Source of the DNA: Acidobacteriota bacterium
GTDB lineage: Bacteria; Acidobacteriota; Terriglobia; Bryobacterales; Bryobacteraceae
NCBI GenBank assembly: GCA_026394055.1
Contig: JAPKYZ010000037.1
Location: 23,328 to 87,327 of the forward strand
Direction of reading: 5' to 3'
DNA: 64,000 nucleotides
Below the pieces are notes generated by a model. It saw nothing but the letters and a program-made list of their open reading frames with translations, made no database searches and was not told the origin of the DNA. Positions 43,431 through 51,681 of the stretch are shown one piece after another. The position numbers and the translations under genes were made by a program. Positions within the stretch are counted from its first letter, which is position 1, and each line of letters opens with the position of its first letter.

Positions 43431-43909
43431 TGCCTTCGCCCTTGGACCGTATGCCCTTGGACCCCGCTCCGCTTGATGACCGCACCTATCCGCCGCGCCC
43501 CATCTTGGGCGTGGGGGCGCTGATTTTTCAAGGCGACCGGATCCTGCTGATTGAGCGCGGCAAGGAACCGCTGAAAGGCTATTGGACCATTCCGGGTGGT
43601 GCTGTCGAGACCGGTGAGGTCTTGCGCGATGCCATGAAGCGCGAGGTGAAGGAAGAGACTGGCCTCGACGTGGAGCCGCGTGAGGTGGTGGAGGTGTTTG
43701 AGCGCATCACGCCCGATGCCCAAGGCCGCACCAAGTATCACTACGTGTTGATCGACTACCGGTGCGATGTGGTGGGCGGAACACTTTGCGCGGCCAGCGA
43801 TGTGGCCGATGCACGTTGGGTAACGCTCGGCGACCTGGGACAATATCAATTGACCTCCGGCACGCTGCCGATCATCGAAAAGGCCTACCGTGGACGCCCC
43901 AACGCCTAA
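43430..43909 (+). CDS. NUDIX hydrolase
   Basis: 159 aa. NUDIX box: GGAVETGEVLRDAMKREVKE followed by ETGLD, complete. The preceding LGVGALIFQGDRILLIERGK and the later KYHYVLIDYRC fit ADP-ribose/ADP-sugar pyrophosphatases or the NADH-pyrophosphatase-like MutT group. Its start overlaps the SMP-30 stop codon by 1 nt and its end overlaps mutS2 by 20 nt, so the three genes form an operon. Confidence 0.9.
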   Translation: MPSPLDRMPLDPAPLDDRTYPPRPILGVGALIFQGDRILLIERGKEPLKGYWTIPGGAVETGEVLRDAMKREVKEETGLDVEPREVVEVFERITPDAQGRTKYHYVLIDYRCDVVGGTLCAASDVADARWVTLGDLGQYQLTSGTLPIIEKAYRGRPNA

Positions 43910-46286
43910 CTCCGACTCGCCAGACTTCTGCCCTTGGAGCAGTGATCTGCTGGAGTTCGACGACCTGCGGGCGATCCTGAAGCGCTATGTGCCCAGCCCG
44001 TTGGGGCGCGCGCGTTTGGAAGAGCTGGGGCCATCAACGGACCGCGCGGCGATCGAAGAGGTGCTGGCCGAGACGGCCGAGGCGATCGCGTACTTGCAGG
44101 CGTCCCGCTCCGCCAAGATGAGCAGCCCGACGCGGTTGCGCTTTTCTGATCTGCCTGATGTTGCGGAGGCAGCGGCGCGGTTGCGGATCGAGGGCGCGGT
44201 GCTGGATGGCGAGGAACTGTTCGCGGTGGGCGTGGTGCTGGGGCGCGCGCATGAGGCGCGTCAGCAGTTGACGGCCGCGGGTGGCCGCTTGGCGGAGCGC
44301 GTGGCACCGATCCCGGATTTGAAGCCATTGCTGCGCGAGCTTGACGGCAAGGTGATGCCCGATGGCACGTTGGCCGATGATGCCAGCGTCGCGCTGATGC
44401 GATTGCGGCGGGACCGGGTGCGGCAACAGCAATCGATCCGCGATTCGCTCGAAAAGTTCGTGAAGGCACACCGGGACGACGGCGTGCTGCAGGAAGAGTA
44501 CGTCACGGTTCGCAATGACCGCTACGTGGTGCCGGTGGTGGCGGGGCGGCGCAAGCAGGCGGATGGCGTCATCCATGGCGCTTCCTCCACCGGCCAGACG
44601 CTGTTTATTGAGCCGCTCGAAACCATTGACCTGAACAACGGCCTGGTGCGGATCAGTGAAGAAGAGGCTCGCGAAATCCACCGCATTTTGCGGGAGCTGA
44701 CGGCGAAGTTGCGGGCGGCGGGCGATGCGGTGCCGGTGTCGGTGCGCGTGTTGGGCGAGCTGGAGTTGCTGTTTGGCAAGGCCGATTATGCGCTCGACTT
44801 TGATTGCGTGATCCCCAGCTTTGGTGACCGGCTGAAGCTGCGCGGCGCCCGCCATCCGCTGCTGGCCGATCTGCTGCGCAAAAAGAAGGCGCGCATCGTC
44901 CCAGTGACCATTGAGCTGGACCGCGAGCATCGCGTGCTGCTGATCACCGGCCCTAACACGGGCGGTAAGACGGTGGCGATGAAGACGGCGGGTCTGCTCG
45001 CACTGATGGCGCAGAGCGGTTTGCCGGTGCCGTGCGAAGAGGCGGAGCTGCCGATCTTTTATGAAGTGCTGGCCGACATTGGCGACAACCAGTCGATTGC
45101 GGAATCGCTGTCGAGCTTCTCCGCGCACGTGCGTCGATTGGCGCTGATTGTCGATGCGGCAACACCCGATTCTCTGGTGCTGATGGACGAACTGGGGCGC
45201 GCCACCGATCCCGAAGAGGGCGGCGCACTGGGTGTGGCGGTGGTGGATTCGCTGAAAGGCATCGGAGCGTTCGTGATCGCCTCGACGCACTTGCTGGCGC
45301 TGAAGGTGTATGGCGCAACGGCGGCCCATGTGGTCAATGGCAGCATGGGCTTTGATGAAGAAACGCTGACCACCACCTACATCCTGCGCACGGGCGCACC
45401 AGGCCGTTCGGCTGGCTTGTCGATCGCCAGCCGCTTGGGGCTGCCGCCGCAGTTGATTGAGCGGGCGCGCGCCGCGATGACCTCGAATGAGCGCGACATC
45501 GCGCGGCTGATCACGGAACTGCACTTGAAGATCGAACAGGCCAGCCAGCGTGAGAGCGAGCTGACCCAGCTGAAGGCGGCGTTGGCGCGACGCGAGCAGA
45601 CGCTCGAAGACGAGTACGCGAAGAAGAAGCGGGAGCTTGAACGCAAGCTCGACGCATTGATGGCGGACGTGGAATCAAAGACGCGCGACGCGGTGGAGCA
45701 AGTTCGCGCCACGGCCGCCAGCCGCAAAGCCTCCGATCAAGCCCAACTCACCGCCAGCAAGGCGCAGCGTGAGATCCGCGAGCAGATCCGTACCGTGATC
45801 GGGTCGGCCGCGCCGGTGAAGAACGAGTTGAAGCTGGAAGAGGGCGTGCGGGTGCGCGTGCAAGGCGTTCGCGAGATCGCACAGGTGCGGCGCATTCTGG
45901 GCGACAACGTGGAAGTGCAAGCTGGGTTGATGAAGCTGCAAGTGCCGCGAGCAGACATCACGGAGATCCTGCCACCGGGCCAGACGGGCGTGAAGCTGCC
46001 CAAGAATGTCTCGTTCGAGGCGGGGCCATCGTGGACACTGTCACAGCGTGAGATCAACGTGATCGGCAAGACGGCGGATGAAGCTCGCGATGAGATTGAT
46101 CGGTTTATCGACAAGGCATCGATGGCCAGCGTCGACCGCATCCGCATCGTGCACGGGCACGGCATGGGCATCTTGAAGCGGGCCGTGGCGGAGCTGCTGA
46201 ATCGCCACCCGCTGGTGGACCGCACGGAGGCGGCGACGCCGGGTGAGGGTGGCACAGGCGCGATTATTGCTTGGCTACGGGATTAG
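43890..46286 (+). CDS. mutS2: MutS2 endonuclease/ATPase
   Basis: 798 aa, normal size. N-terminal MutS III clamp; ATPase with Walker A GPNTGGKTVAMKT (about residue 354), NQSIAESLSSFSAHVRRLAL and LVLMDELGRATDPEEGGALG (Walker B), then a coiled coil (residues ~540-640), a KOW-like segment and a C-terminal Smr nuclease domain (INVIGKTADEARDEIDRFID, IVHGHGMGILKRAV). MutS2 cuts recombination intermediates and acts in collided-ribosome rescue in some bacteria; it is not a mismatch-repair protein. GTG start inside the NUDIX end. Confidence 0.95.
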   Translation: MDAPTPNSDSPDFCPWSSDLLEFDDLRAILKRYVPSPLGRARLEELGPSTDRAAIEEVLAETAEAIAYLQASRSAKMSSPTRLRFSDLPDVAEAAARLRIEGAVLDGEELFAVGVVLGRAHEARQQLTAAGGRLAERVAPIPDLKPLLRELDGKVMPDGTLADDASVALMRLRRDRVRQQQSIRDSLEKFVKAHRDDGVLQEEYVTVRNDRYVVPVVAGRRKQADGVIHGASSTGQTLFIEPLETIDLNNGLVRISEEEAREIHRILRELTAKLRAAGDAVPVSVRVLGELELLFGKADYALDFDCVIPSFGDRLKLRGARHPLLADLLRKKKARIVPVTIELDREHRVLLITGPNTGGKTVAMKTAGLLALMAQSGLPVPCEEAELPIFYEVLADIGDNQSIAESLSSFSAHVRRLALIVDAATPDSLVLMDELGRATDPEEGGALGVAVVDSLKGIGAFVIASTHLLALKVYGATAAHVVNGSMGFDEETLTTTYILRTGAPGRSAGLSIASRLGLPPQLIERARAAMTSNERDIARLITELHLKIEQASQRESELTQLKAALARREQTLEDEYAKKKRELERKLDALMADVESKTRDAVEQVRATAASRKASDQAQLTASKAQREIREQIRTVIGSAAPVKNELKLEEGVRVRVQGVREIAQVRRILGDNVEVQAGLMKLQVPRADITEILPPGQTGVKLPKNVSFEAGPSWTLSQREINVIGKTADEARDEIDRFIDKASMASVDRIRIVHGHGMGILKRAVAELLNRHPLVDRTEAATPGEGGTGAIIAWLRD

Positions 46287-46339
46287 TATTTCGTTGGATG
46301 GGGTTTGCGCTCGATCAAAGACAGGTTGAAGAGATTGCT

Positions 46340-46633
46340 ATGCGGGCTGAAGATCTCGAAATTGTGCGGGGAAGCGGAAATGTTTTCCGGGACCTTGGGC
46401 GCGATAACGCGGAGACCTTGCAGGTCGAGGGCGTCCTAGCTGCCGAGATCATCAAGGTGCTCGACAAGGATCACCTAACGGTGCGGGCTGCGCAAGAGCT
46501 CACAGGCATTGATGCGGCAGACTTCTTGCGGATCCGCAACGCCGATCTTGGGCGGTTCACGGTAGACCGGCTGATGTCCGTCTTGAACCGCCTGGGCTCA
46601 AAGGGACATGCGCGAATCCGAATACGCCGGTAA
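46340..46633 (+). CDS. HigA-like XRE/HTH_37-type antitoxin (no toxin partner seen)
   Basis: 97 aa from the ATG at 46340. HLTVRAAQELTGIDAADFLR followed by IRNADLGRFTVDRLMSVLNR is the helix-turn-helix of the HigA-type (HTH_37) antitoxins, which normally follow a RelE/HigB toxin. Here the upstream gene is mutS2 and the 53 bp between hold no toxin, and none follows. It is an orphan antitoxin or a regulator. A weak GAAGAGA site precedes the ATG. Confidence 0.75.
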   Translation: MRAEDLEIVRGSGNVFRDLGRDNAETLQVEGVLAAEIIKVLDKDHLTVRAAQELTGIDAADFLRIRNADLGRFTVDRLMSVLNRLGSKGHARIRIRR

Positions 46634-46675
46634 GCTACCGTACTTGTAAACAGTCGCCGCTAGTACGCGAATGCC

Positions 46676-47812
46676 TTAGATGATTTTCTTCTTGGCCAAA
46701 AAGGTCGCGACCGTAGCGGCTATACCAACGATCAGTTCAGCCTCATCTCGGGTCGGATCATTTCCTTCACGCATATGGCGGGCGCGCTCCGATGCATAGC
46801 CCCAAGCCTTATCAACGGCTGCATCGAGTGGCTTGGGAATCAAGTCAGGATGTCGCTTCAGGATTTCTCCGAGAGTCCCTCTTGAATCGCCGGTCGCCGC
46901 TCTGGCGACACACTCTAGCGCCCCCATCGCATGGTGTATCGCGCCCGTAAGGTCCGCGTGCGGACGGCGCGAAAGATCGGCAAGGGCTTCGTGGATTTCT
47001 CGCCGTGCCGTCTGAAGACCGCCTGTTTCGAGCTCGGGAATGGCGCAACGCACAGCCACCTCAAAAGATTCCGAACCACGGCTCGCAAACTTACCCCCCT
47101 GAAGCTGCCAACCCACACCTGCGTGCCGGAAGTAACCATTGACCTTCTCTTCAAACTCTACCCATTGCCGTCCGTCGTCCTGCACTTCCCGGTTTGGCAT
47201 GTCGGCGAGCACGCGTTCGACAAAATCGAAGACTAAAGGCCAGTCCCATCCCGAAACAAGACCTCGGAGCTGCGCCATTGACGAGCCACGCGAGTGCCAA
47301 TGTTCCGCTAGCTCCCAAGGCTGCTTTCCTATCCTTGCTGCAGAATACAAGAGATCGTCGGGGTTCCAGTGCTGCGTCATGATGCCGACAATGGTGTTTC
47401 GCACTTCTAGCGGGAGATCCTCGCGGATAGTGATCTCCGGCTGCAAATCTACACTGGCGTAGCCGTAACGAGCCGAGAAGGATTGATCGGCTCGCTGGCT
47501 CAAATCGTCAGGTACTGCGACCAGGGCGGCTTCAAGCGACTCAATGACGGGGTTGAAGAGAGAAGCTATATAGGCGCGCCTCGCTCGATACGTGCCCATC
47601 TGGCGCTCCTTCCAGTAGTTGAACCAGTCCCATAGGGATTGGAAACCATTGGGATCAGCGATTCTGAATTCTCGAAGGCTCGCCGCAACTTGACCGCGTA
47701 GTTCTAAGTACTCTGATTCCGCCTCTTCAATCCGGCGTAGTCCCGTGCTGACGGCAATCATCAGCGCCTTGATTGCATGCACTTTCTCCAGAGCAATCGA
47801 CTTCGTGACCAT
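46676..47812 (-). CDS. AbiJ-like abortive-infection family protein
   Basis: 378 aa from the ATG at 47812. The N-terminal third is helical. The middle part has FSARYGYASVDLQPEITIRE, DLPLEVRNTIVGIM, typical of AbiJ N-terminal domain 4 proteins, and the C-terminal third has HHAMGALECVARAATGDSRG, then ERARHMREGNDPTRDEAELI, the HEPN-type signature (RHxxEG) of AbiJ. AbiJ-family proteins give abortive phage infection in lactococci; the domain layout fits but the role here is inferred. The gene is lower in GC than the flanks. -10 box TAATAT (47821-47826) is 8 nt upstream. Confidence 0.7.
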   Translation of the reverse strand: MVTKSIALEKVHAIKALMIAVSTGLRRIEEAESEYLELRGQVAASLREFRIADPNGFQSLWDWFNYWKERQMGTYRARRAYIASLFNPVIESLEAALVAVPDDLSQRADQSFSARYGYASVDLQPEITIREDLPLEVRNTIVGIMTQHWNPDDLLYSAARIGKQPWELAEHWHSRGSSMAQLRGLVSGWDWPLVFDFVERVLADMPNREVQDDGRQWVEFEEKVNGYFRHAGVGWQLQGGKFASRGSESFEVAVRCAIPELETGGLQTARREIHEALADLSRRPHADLTGAIHHAMGALECVARAATGDSRGTLGEILKRHPDLIPKPLDAAVDKAWGYASERARHMREGNDPTRDEAELIVGIAATVATFLAKKKII

Positions 47813-47962
47813 CGCCACCTATATTATGCCGCTCGTCGCATTGCTGAGGTCACAATCTCCCGATGCTATCGAACGACAGACGGTGGCCGCATGTATTTGC
47901 GTGCTACCCAACCCCCACGACCCACAAAACGGCCAAACATTAAGGCGCACTTTGCAGACTTT

Positions 47963-48430
47963 CTACCCCAGCGTCTTCAACGCCTCTTCCACTTCTGCGG
48001 CATGCCCGGCGGGCTTTACTTTTTCGAAGATCTTGGCGATCTTGCCGTCGGTGCCGATGATGAAGGTGGTGCGGGCGACGCCCATGTACTTTTTGCCGTA
48101 CATGCTCTTTTCCACCCAGACGCCATAGGCTTCGGCGACGGCGTGTTCCACGTCGGCCAGGATGTTGAAGGGGAGTTCGAACTTGGCGCGGAACTTGGCT
48201 TGGGCTTTCACCGGATCGGGCGAGATGCCCAGGATCAGCGCGTTGCCTTTGAAGCGCGGGAAGGCGTCGCGGAATTCGCAGGCTTCGGTGGTGCAGCCCG
48301 GGGTGTCGGACTTGGGGTAGAAGTAGAGGACGACATTCTGCCCTTTCAGTGACGAGAGCGTAAGCTTCTCGCCGGTGTCGGTGTCGAGGGTAAAGTCGGG
48401 AGCTTTTTTGCCTGCGGTCAGTTCAGCCAT
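47963..48430 (-). CDS. bcp: thioredoxin-dependent thiol peroxidase (BCP)
   Basis: 155 aa, AhpC/Prx superfamily. KAPDFTLDTDTGEKLTLSSL, then YFYPKSDTPGCTTEACEFRD with the peroxidatic Cys and the resolving Cys five residues later, and VARTTFIIGTDGKIAKIFEK. It reduces peroxides in the cytoplasm using thioredoxin. Last gene of the DUF2064/ArsA/small protein/BCP operon, 9 nt after the small gene. Confidence 0.96.
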   Translation of the reverse strand: MAELTAGKKAPDFTLDTDTGEKLTLSSLKGQNVVLYFYPKSDTPGCTTEACEFRDAFPRFKGNALILGISPDPVKAQAKFRAKFELPFNILADVEHAVAEAYGVWVEKSMYGKKYMGVARTTFIIGTDGKIAKIFEKVKPAGHAAEVEEALKTLG

Positions 48431-48439
48431 AGCTATATC

Positions 48440-48646
48440 CTATTCAACCGTAACTTTGGAGCCCTTGGACTCCGGCTTGGCCAGCGATTCCAGCTGCTTA
48501 TCGATCAACGCGCGGATGCCCTTCAGGAACTCGACGCGTGCGCCGCGGAAGTGCTCTTGGGCTTCTTCGCCCGGGCCTAGCTTGGTCAACAACTGGGACA
48601 ACGCGGGTCCGGCGCCCATGCAGACGCACTGCTTTTGATCGCTCAT
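48440..48646 (-). CDS. small conserved-looking hypothetical protein
   Basis: 68 aa; family not recognised. It starts MSDQKQCVCMGAGPALSQLL with CVCMG, a possible metal site, then a helical part (RVEFLKGIRALIDKQLESLA) and a charged tail. Its ATG overlaps the arsA-like stop codon (48643-48646), so translation is coupled and it may assist the ATPase. Confidence 0.7.
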   Translation of the reverse strand: MSDQKQCVCMGAGPALSQLLTKLGPGEEAQEHFRGARVEFLKGIRALIDKQLESLAKPESKGSKVTVE

Positions 48647-49836
48647 TGAGCCTCCTTCATATCCACGGTCAACATTCTATTCTCCAGCTTAGCCTTTGCC
48701 GGCGACAGCGCGGCCATCGAGGTGGGCAGCCCGATGTGCCGCCGTAGCGACCCGATCTGCACCACCAGCTCATCGCCCTTCTTGAAGAGCCCCACTTCGC
48801 CCTTGACGGCGAACGGCAGCGTCAACTTCACCAGATAATGCCCGTCGGCCACTTTGTCAAAGACGTAGGGACGGTCGAGGCTCAGCGGCACGGCGGGGTC
48901 TTCATCGGGCGCATAGGCGGCCTCCGCCAGTAGTTGCAGCCGCTCAATGCCCAGCACTTCGCGCTTGAACAGCGGGACTCGCTTGACGGCCACGGGGGCG
49001 AAGTAACTGTCCATCTCGGCCAGCACTTTTTGTTGCGATGCCCGCCATTCGGTGAAGAAGGAATCTTCTACCGTCTCCGGCAAGACGCGGTTGACCAGGA
49101 TGGAATCGACGGTCAAGCCGTGGAGGGAAAAGTAGACGAAGGCGCGCTGGGTTTCGCGAAGCACCATCTGCTCGGCATTGGTGACCAGGCGGGCGCTGCA
49201 CTGCTTGGGATCTTCCAGCACTTCGTCAATGCCTTCCAGCTTGCGGAACAGGTCCAGGATGTTGCCGAAGTAGCTATCGGGCGGCATCTCGACTGGCGAG
49301 AGCTTGTTGGCGATCGGGCGGACGGCTTTCATGACGCTGCGCTGCATGGGGAAGATATGCTTCATGTACCAATCGAGCGTGGAGGGCATGGAGATGAAGC
49401 GGATCGATTCGGCCGTGGGCGCGCAGTCCAGCACGATGACGTCGTATTGGCCTTCGCGGCGGTACTGGTTGACGTACATCATGGCCGAGAGCTCTTCCAT
49501 GCCCGGCAGAATGGCCAGCTCTTCTGCTTCGACGCCGCCGATGCCGGTGGTCCGCAGCACGCTGGTGACGTAGGTGGTGATCTCGCGCCAGTGGCGTTTG
49601 ATCTCGTGCTGGATATTCACTTCATGGATGTGCAGACGCTCGCTGATCTGGTAGGGGGCGGAGGTGCGGCCATGGAAGAGATCGCCTTGGAGGTTGAACG
49701 AATCGCCGAGGGAGTGGGCGGGGTCGACCGACATCACCAGGGTCCGGTGGCCCAACCGGGCCAACTGCAGGCCGGTGGCTGCGGCCAAGCTGGTTTTGCC
49801 AACGCCGCCCTTGCCGGAGAACAGAAGTATTCGCAT
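48643..49836 (-). CDS. ArsA/GET3-family ATPase
   Basis: 397 aa from the ATG at 49836. Deviant Walker A MRILLFSGKGGVGKTSLAAA, switch I VMSVDPAHSLGDSFNL, switch II YDVIVLDCAPTAESIRFISM. The C-terminal ~80 residues form the HSP20-like ArsA_HSP20 domain (HYLVKLTLPFAVKGEVGLFK, GDELVVQIGSLRRHI). There is a single ATPase domain, so it is closer to single-domain Get3/ArsA homologues. There is no arsB, arsR or metal-Cys cluster, so arsenite efflux is unlikely; membrane-protein or cofactor delivery is possible. Its upstream neighbour is the DUF2064 gene, 5 nt away. Confidence 0.9.
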   Translation of the reverse strand: MRILLFSGKGGVGKTSLAAATGLQLARLGHRTLVMSVDPAHSLGDSFNLQGDLFHGRTSAPYQISERLHIHEVNIQHEIKRHWREITTYVTSVLRTTGIGGVEAEELAILPGMEELSAMMYVNQYRREGQYDVIVLDCAPTAESIRFISMPSTLDWYMKHIFPMQRSVMKAVRPIANKLSPVEMPPDSYFGNILDLFRKLEGIDEVLEDPKQCSARLVTNAEQMVLRETQRAFVYFSLHGLTVDSILVNRVLPETVEDSFFTEWRASQQKVLAEMDSYFAPVAVKRVPLFKREVLGIERLQLLAEAAYAPDEDPAVPLSLDRPYVFDKVADGHYLVKLTLPFAVKGEVGLFKKGDELVVQIGSLRRHIGLPTSMAALSPAKAKLENRMLTVDMKEAQ

Positions 49837-49841
49837 GCTAC

Positions 49842-50408
49842 CTATTGGATGCCCAGTTTTCGCAATCGCTCTAAGTCTTGCGGTACGTCGACGTCGAACC
49901 AGGAATGGGTGATGGCGGTGGTTAAGCCGGCGGCGTGGCAGGCGGCGAGCGTCTGCTTTAGTTCGTGCCCGCTGGACCATTCGATGTGGTCGAACATCCG
50001 GGGGTGGGTGCGGCGGGTGGCGATGGCGTAGAAGCCGCCGTCGTCCGCGGGCCCGAGCGTGACTTCCGAGGGTGAATCGAGCAGCGACTTTAAGTGCATT
50101 TCCGGGATGGCTGGGGCGTCGGAGCCGACCAGCAGCGCATGGCCCCGCTGTTCCAGCGCGCGAAACATCTTGTAGCCCAGGTCGCCTTCGGCCTGAACGA
50201 CGCGCGGGCCGCGGAATTCCGGCCAAGCCTCCGTGCGGATGTCGGTGTGCAGTTCCAGGTCACCGTAGGGCTCCAGGTGATGCAGGGCGTGGCGGACCAG
50301 CCGGACATGCAGCATGGCCGCCCCTTCCGGCCCCAGCGCGGGGATCAGACGGGTCTTGACCTGGCCCACAATCGGGGCGCGGGCGAACAGGATGATGACG
50401 GGCCGCAT
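49842..50408 (-). CDS. DUF2064 (TIGR04282-like) glycosyltransferase-fold protein
   Basis: 188 aa. MRPVIILFARAPIVGQVKTR with the GxxKTRL nucleotide-binding motif, then GHALLVGSDAPAIPEMHLKS, PADDGGFYAIATRR and DVDVPQDLERLRKL: the GT-A fold of CofC/MobA-like and TIGR04282 proteins. Function in the cell is unknown. It heads the operon with ArsA, a small protein and BCP. TACTAT (50415-50420, minus) is 6 nt before the ATG. Confidence 0.85.
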   Translation of the reverse strand: MRPVIILFARAPIVGQVKTRLIPALGPEGAAMLHVRLVRHALHHLEPYGDLELHTDIRTEAWPEFRGPRVVQAEGDLGYKMFRALEQRGHALLVGSDAPAIPEMHLKSLLDSPSEVTLGPADDGGFYAIATRRTHPRMFDHIEWSSGHELKQTLAACHAAGLTTAITHSWFDVDVPQDLERLRKLGIQ

Positions 50409-50434
50409 GCACAGATAGTAAACTGAAAGGCATG
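50406..50434. promoter_or_regulatory. Second pair of overlapping divergent leaderless-type promoters
   Basis: Minus strand: TACTAT (50415-50420), 6 nt, ATG 50408. Plus strand: TAAACT (50419-50424), 7 nt, ATG 50432. Only 23 bp lie between the start codons and the two boxes overlap by 2 bp. Confidence 0.65.
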
Positions 50435-50764
50435 ATTGCTCGTGGAATTCTTGCATTGTTCGTCGCGGCGGCGTTTTTCGTCGTGGTTCCCAAGGCTCCG
50501 GCCCAGAAGGCGGGCAACGCCGAAAAGGGTAAGGAAGTGTTTGAGCAGTGTGGCGTTTGCCACAATGCCGATTCCGATGAGAAGAAAATGGGCCCGGGCC
50601 TGAAGGGCCTGTTCAAGAAGGCCAAACTGAACAACGGCAAGAAGCCCACCGATGAGACCGTGCGCGCTATCATCAACGCCGGCGGCAACGGCATGCCCGG
50701 CTACCAGGACCTGCTCACCGACGAAGAGCGGGACAACCTGATGGCGTACCTGAAGACGCTCTAG
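50432..50764 (+). CDS. small class I cytochrome c
   Basis: 110 aa, signal peptide (ILALFVAAAFFVVVPKAPAQ), haem site VFEQCGVCHNADSDEKKMGP (CxxCH) and axial Met in NGMPGYQDLLTDEERDN. A soluble periplasmic electron carrier, 8 kDa after export. It shares a bidirectional promoter region with the DUF2064 gene. Confidence 0.94.
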   Translation: MIARGILALFVAAAFFVVVPKAPAQKAGNAEKGKEVFEQCGVCHNADSDEKKMGPGLKGLFKKAKLNNGKKPTDETVRAIINAGGNGMPGYQDLLTDEERDNLMAYLKTL

Positions 50765-50820
50765 TCCACCTGGCGTTCGTTTCGAACGCGCTTGGGGACG
50801 CTGGCCGGGGCAGGTGGAGT

Positions 50821-50850
50821 TTGACGCCGCCTGCCTCGACGCCTTATCCT
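50821..50850 (+). promoter_or_regulatory. Promoter of tRNA-Glu
   Basis: TTGACG (50821-50826), 18-nt spacer, TATCCT (50845-50850), 18 nt before the tRNA 5' end. A good vegetative promoter for a stable RNA. Confidence 0.65.
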
Positions 50851-50868
50851 GTAAGAGTTCGTTAACGC

Positions 50869-50946
50869 GTCCCAGTCGTCTAGCCCGGCCTAGGACACCG
50901 CCCTTTCACGGCGATAACACGGGTTCGAATCCCGTCTGGGACGCCA
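50869..50946 (+). tRNA. tRNA-Glu (anticodon TTC), CCA encoded
   Basis: Cloverleaf: acceptor GTCCCAG (50869-50875) pairs with CTGGGAC (50936-50942). The anticodon loop CTTTCAC carries TTC between the CCGCC and GGCG stem halves. The T arm is CGGG-GTTCGAA-CCCG-like (GGGTTCGAATCCC). The 3' CCA is encoded (50944-50946). The sequence is close to bacterial tRNA-Glu in general. It stands alone. Confidence 0.96.
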
Positions 50947-51218
50947 TTCACTGCTGTTTGGCGTTTTCCCCTCCTTTTCACCGCCGGCTGGTGAGCTCCC
51001 GTCCAGTCTTTTGTTTACACCCGTGCTCGGTTGCGCCCTCCTGACGCATATCCATATGTGCAAGCAGCTGAATAGATTGATACTTCTAGGTGTTCTCCCG
51101 GGCCGCCTTGGTCAAACTACGGCACTCAAGTAGGTGCTTCCCACAATACCCAAACTCTGCTTACGCGACGAAACTATAGATGTTGGCTGATTTCACTTCG
51201 CAGTAACAGGAGTCGAGC

Positions 51219-51419
51219 ATGAAAAAACTATATGACATCGCATTGCAGCTTCGCATTTGGAAGGATACCCGGGGTCAGGATCTGATCGAATACGCTCTGA
51301 TGGCCGGCTTCGTCGCCGTCGCGGCCGGGGCGATCATGCCCAACGTGGCTACCAGCATCAGCACCATCTTCAGCAAGGTCTCGACGACCATGTCGAAGGC
51401 GGCCACCACCGGCTCCTAA
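51219..51419 (+). CDS. Flp/Fap-type pilin (class IVb)
   Basis: 66 aa. RGQDLIEYALMAGFVAVAAG is the Flp pilin signature (processing after G, then E5 and a hydrophobic helix), followed by a Ser/Thr-rich tail. A TadV-type peptidase removes the leader. The pilus is built by a Tad system, absent in this window. CAGGAG (51209-51214) is the ribosome-binding site. A terminator follows at 51498. Confidence 0.93.
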   Translation: MKKLYDIALQLRIWKDTRGQDLIEYALMAGFVAVAAGAIMPNVATSISTIFSKVSTTMSKAATTGS

Positions 51420-51497
51420 GCCTAACTTCCGTTTATTCTTGAATTTATGGCAAAGCCGCCCCCCCTCGCGGCCGCTTGCCATGTGTTATCAGTTGGC

Positions 51498-51538
51498 CGG
51501 AATGGACTCGCCCCACGAGGCTGGTCCATTCCGTTTTT
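51498..51538 (+). terminator. Rho-independent terminator after the Flp pilin gene
   Basis: CGGAATGGAC (51498-51507) pairs with GTCCATTCCG (51524-51533), 16-nt loop, then TTTTT. It lies 78 bp past the pilin stop codon. Confidence 0.85.
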
Positions 51539-51681
51539 CCCCCCATCCATCCGGACCGGCCTCCCCGGCCGCATCGGCGGATTCCGGCCTGCCTTCAGGC
51601 TGAACCCAATCGCCCTCCGCCGTTTCCAAATCTCATCGCATATACTTTGCCGTGACGGTGCCGCTGTGCGCCGCATAAATC

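Noticed and set aside
50869..51219. Integrated element at tRNA-Glu
   Set aside because: No integrase and no repeat of the tRNA 3' end within the window.
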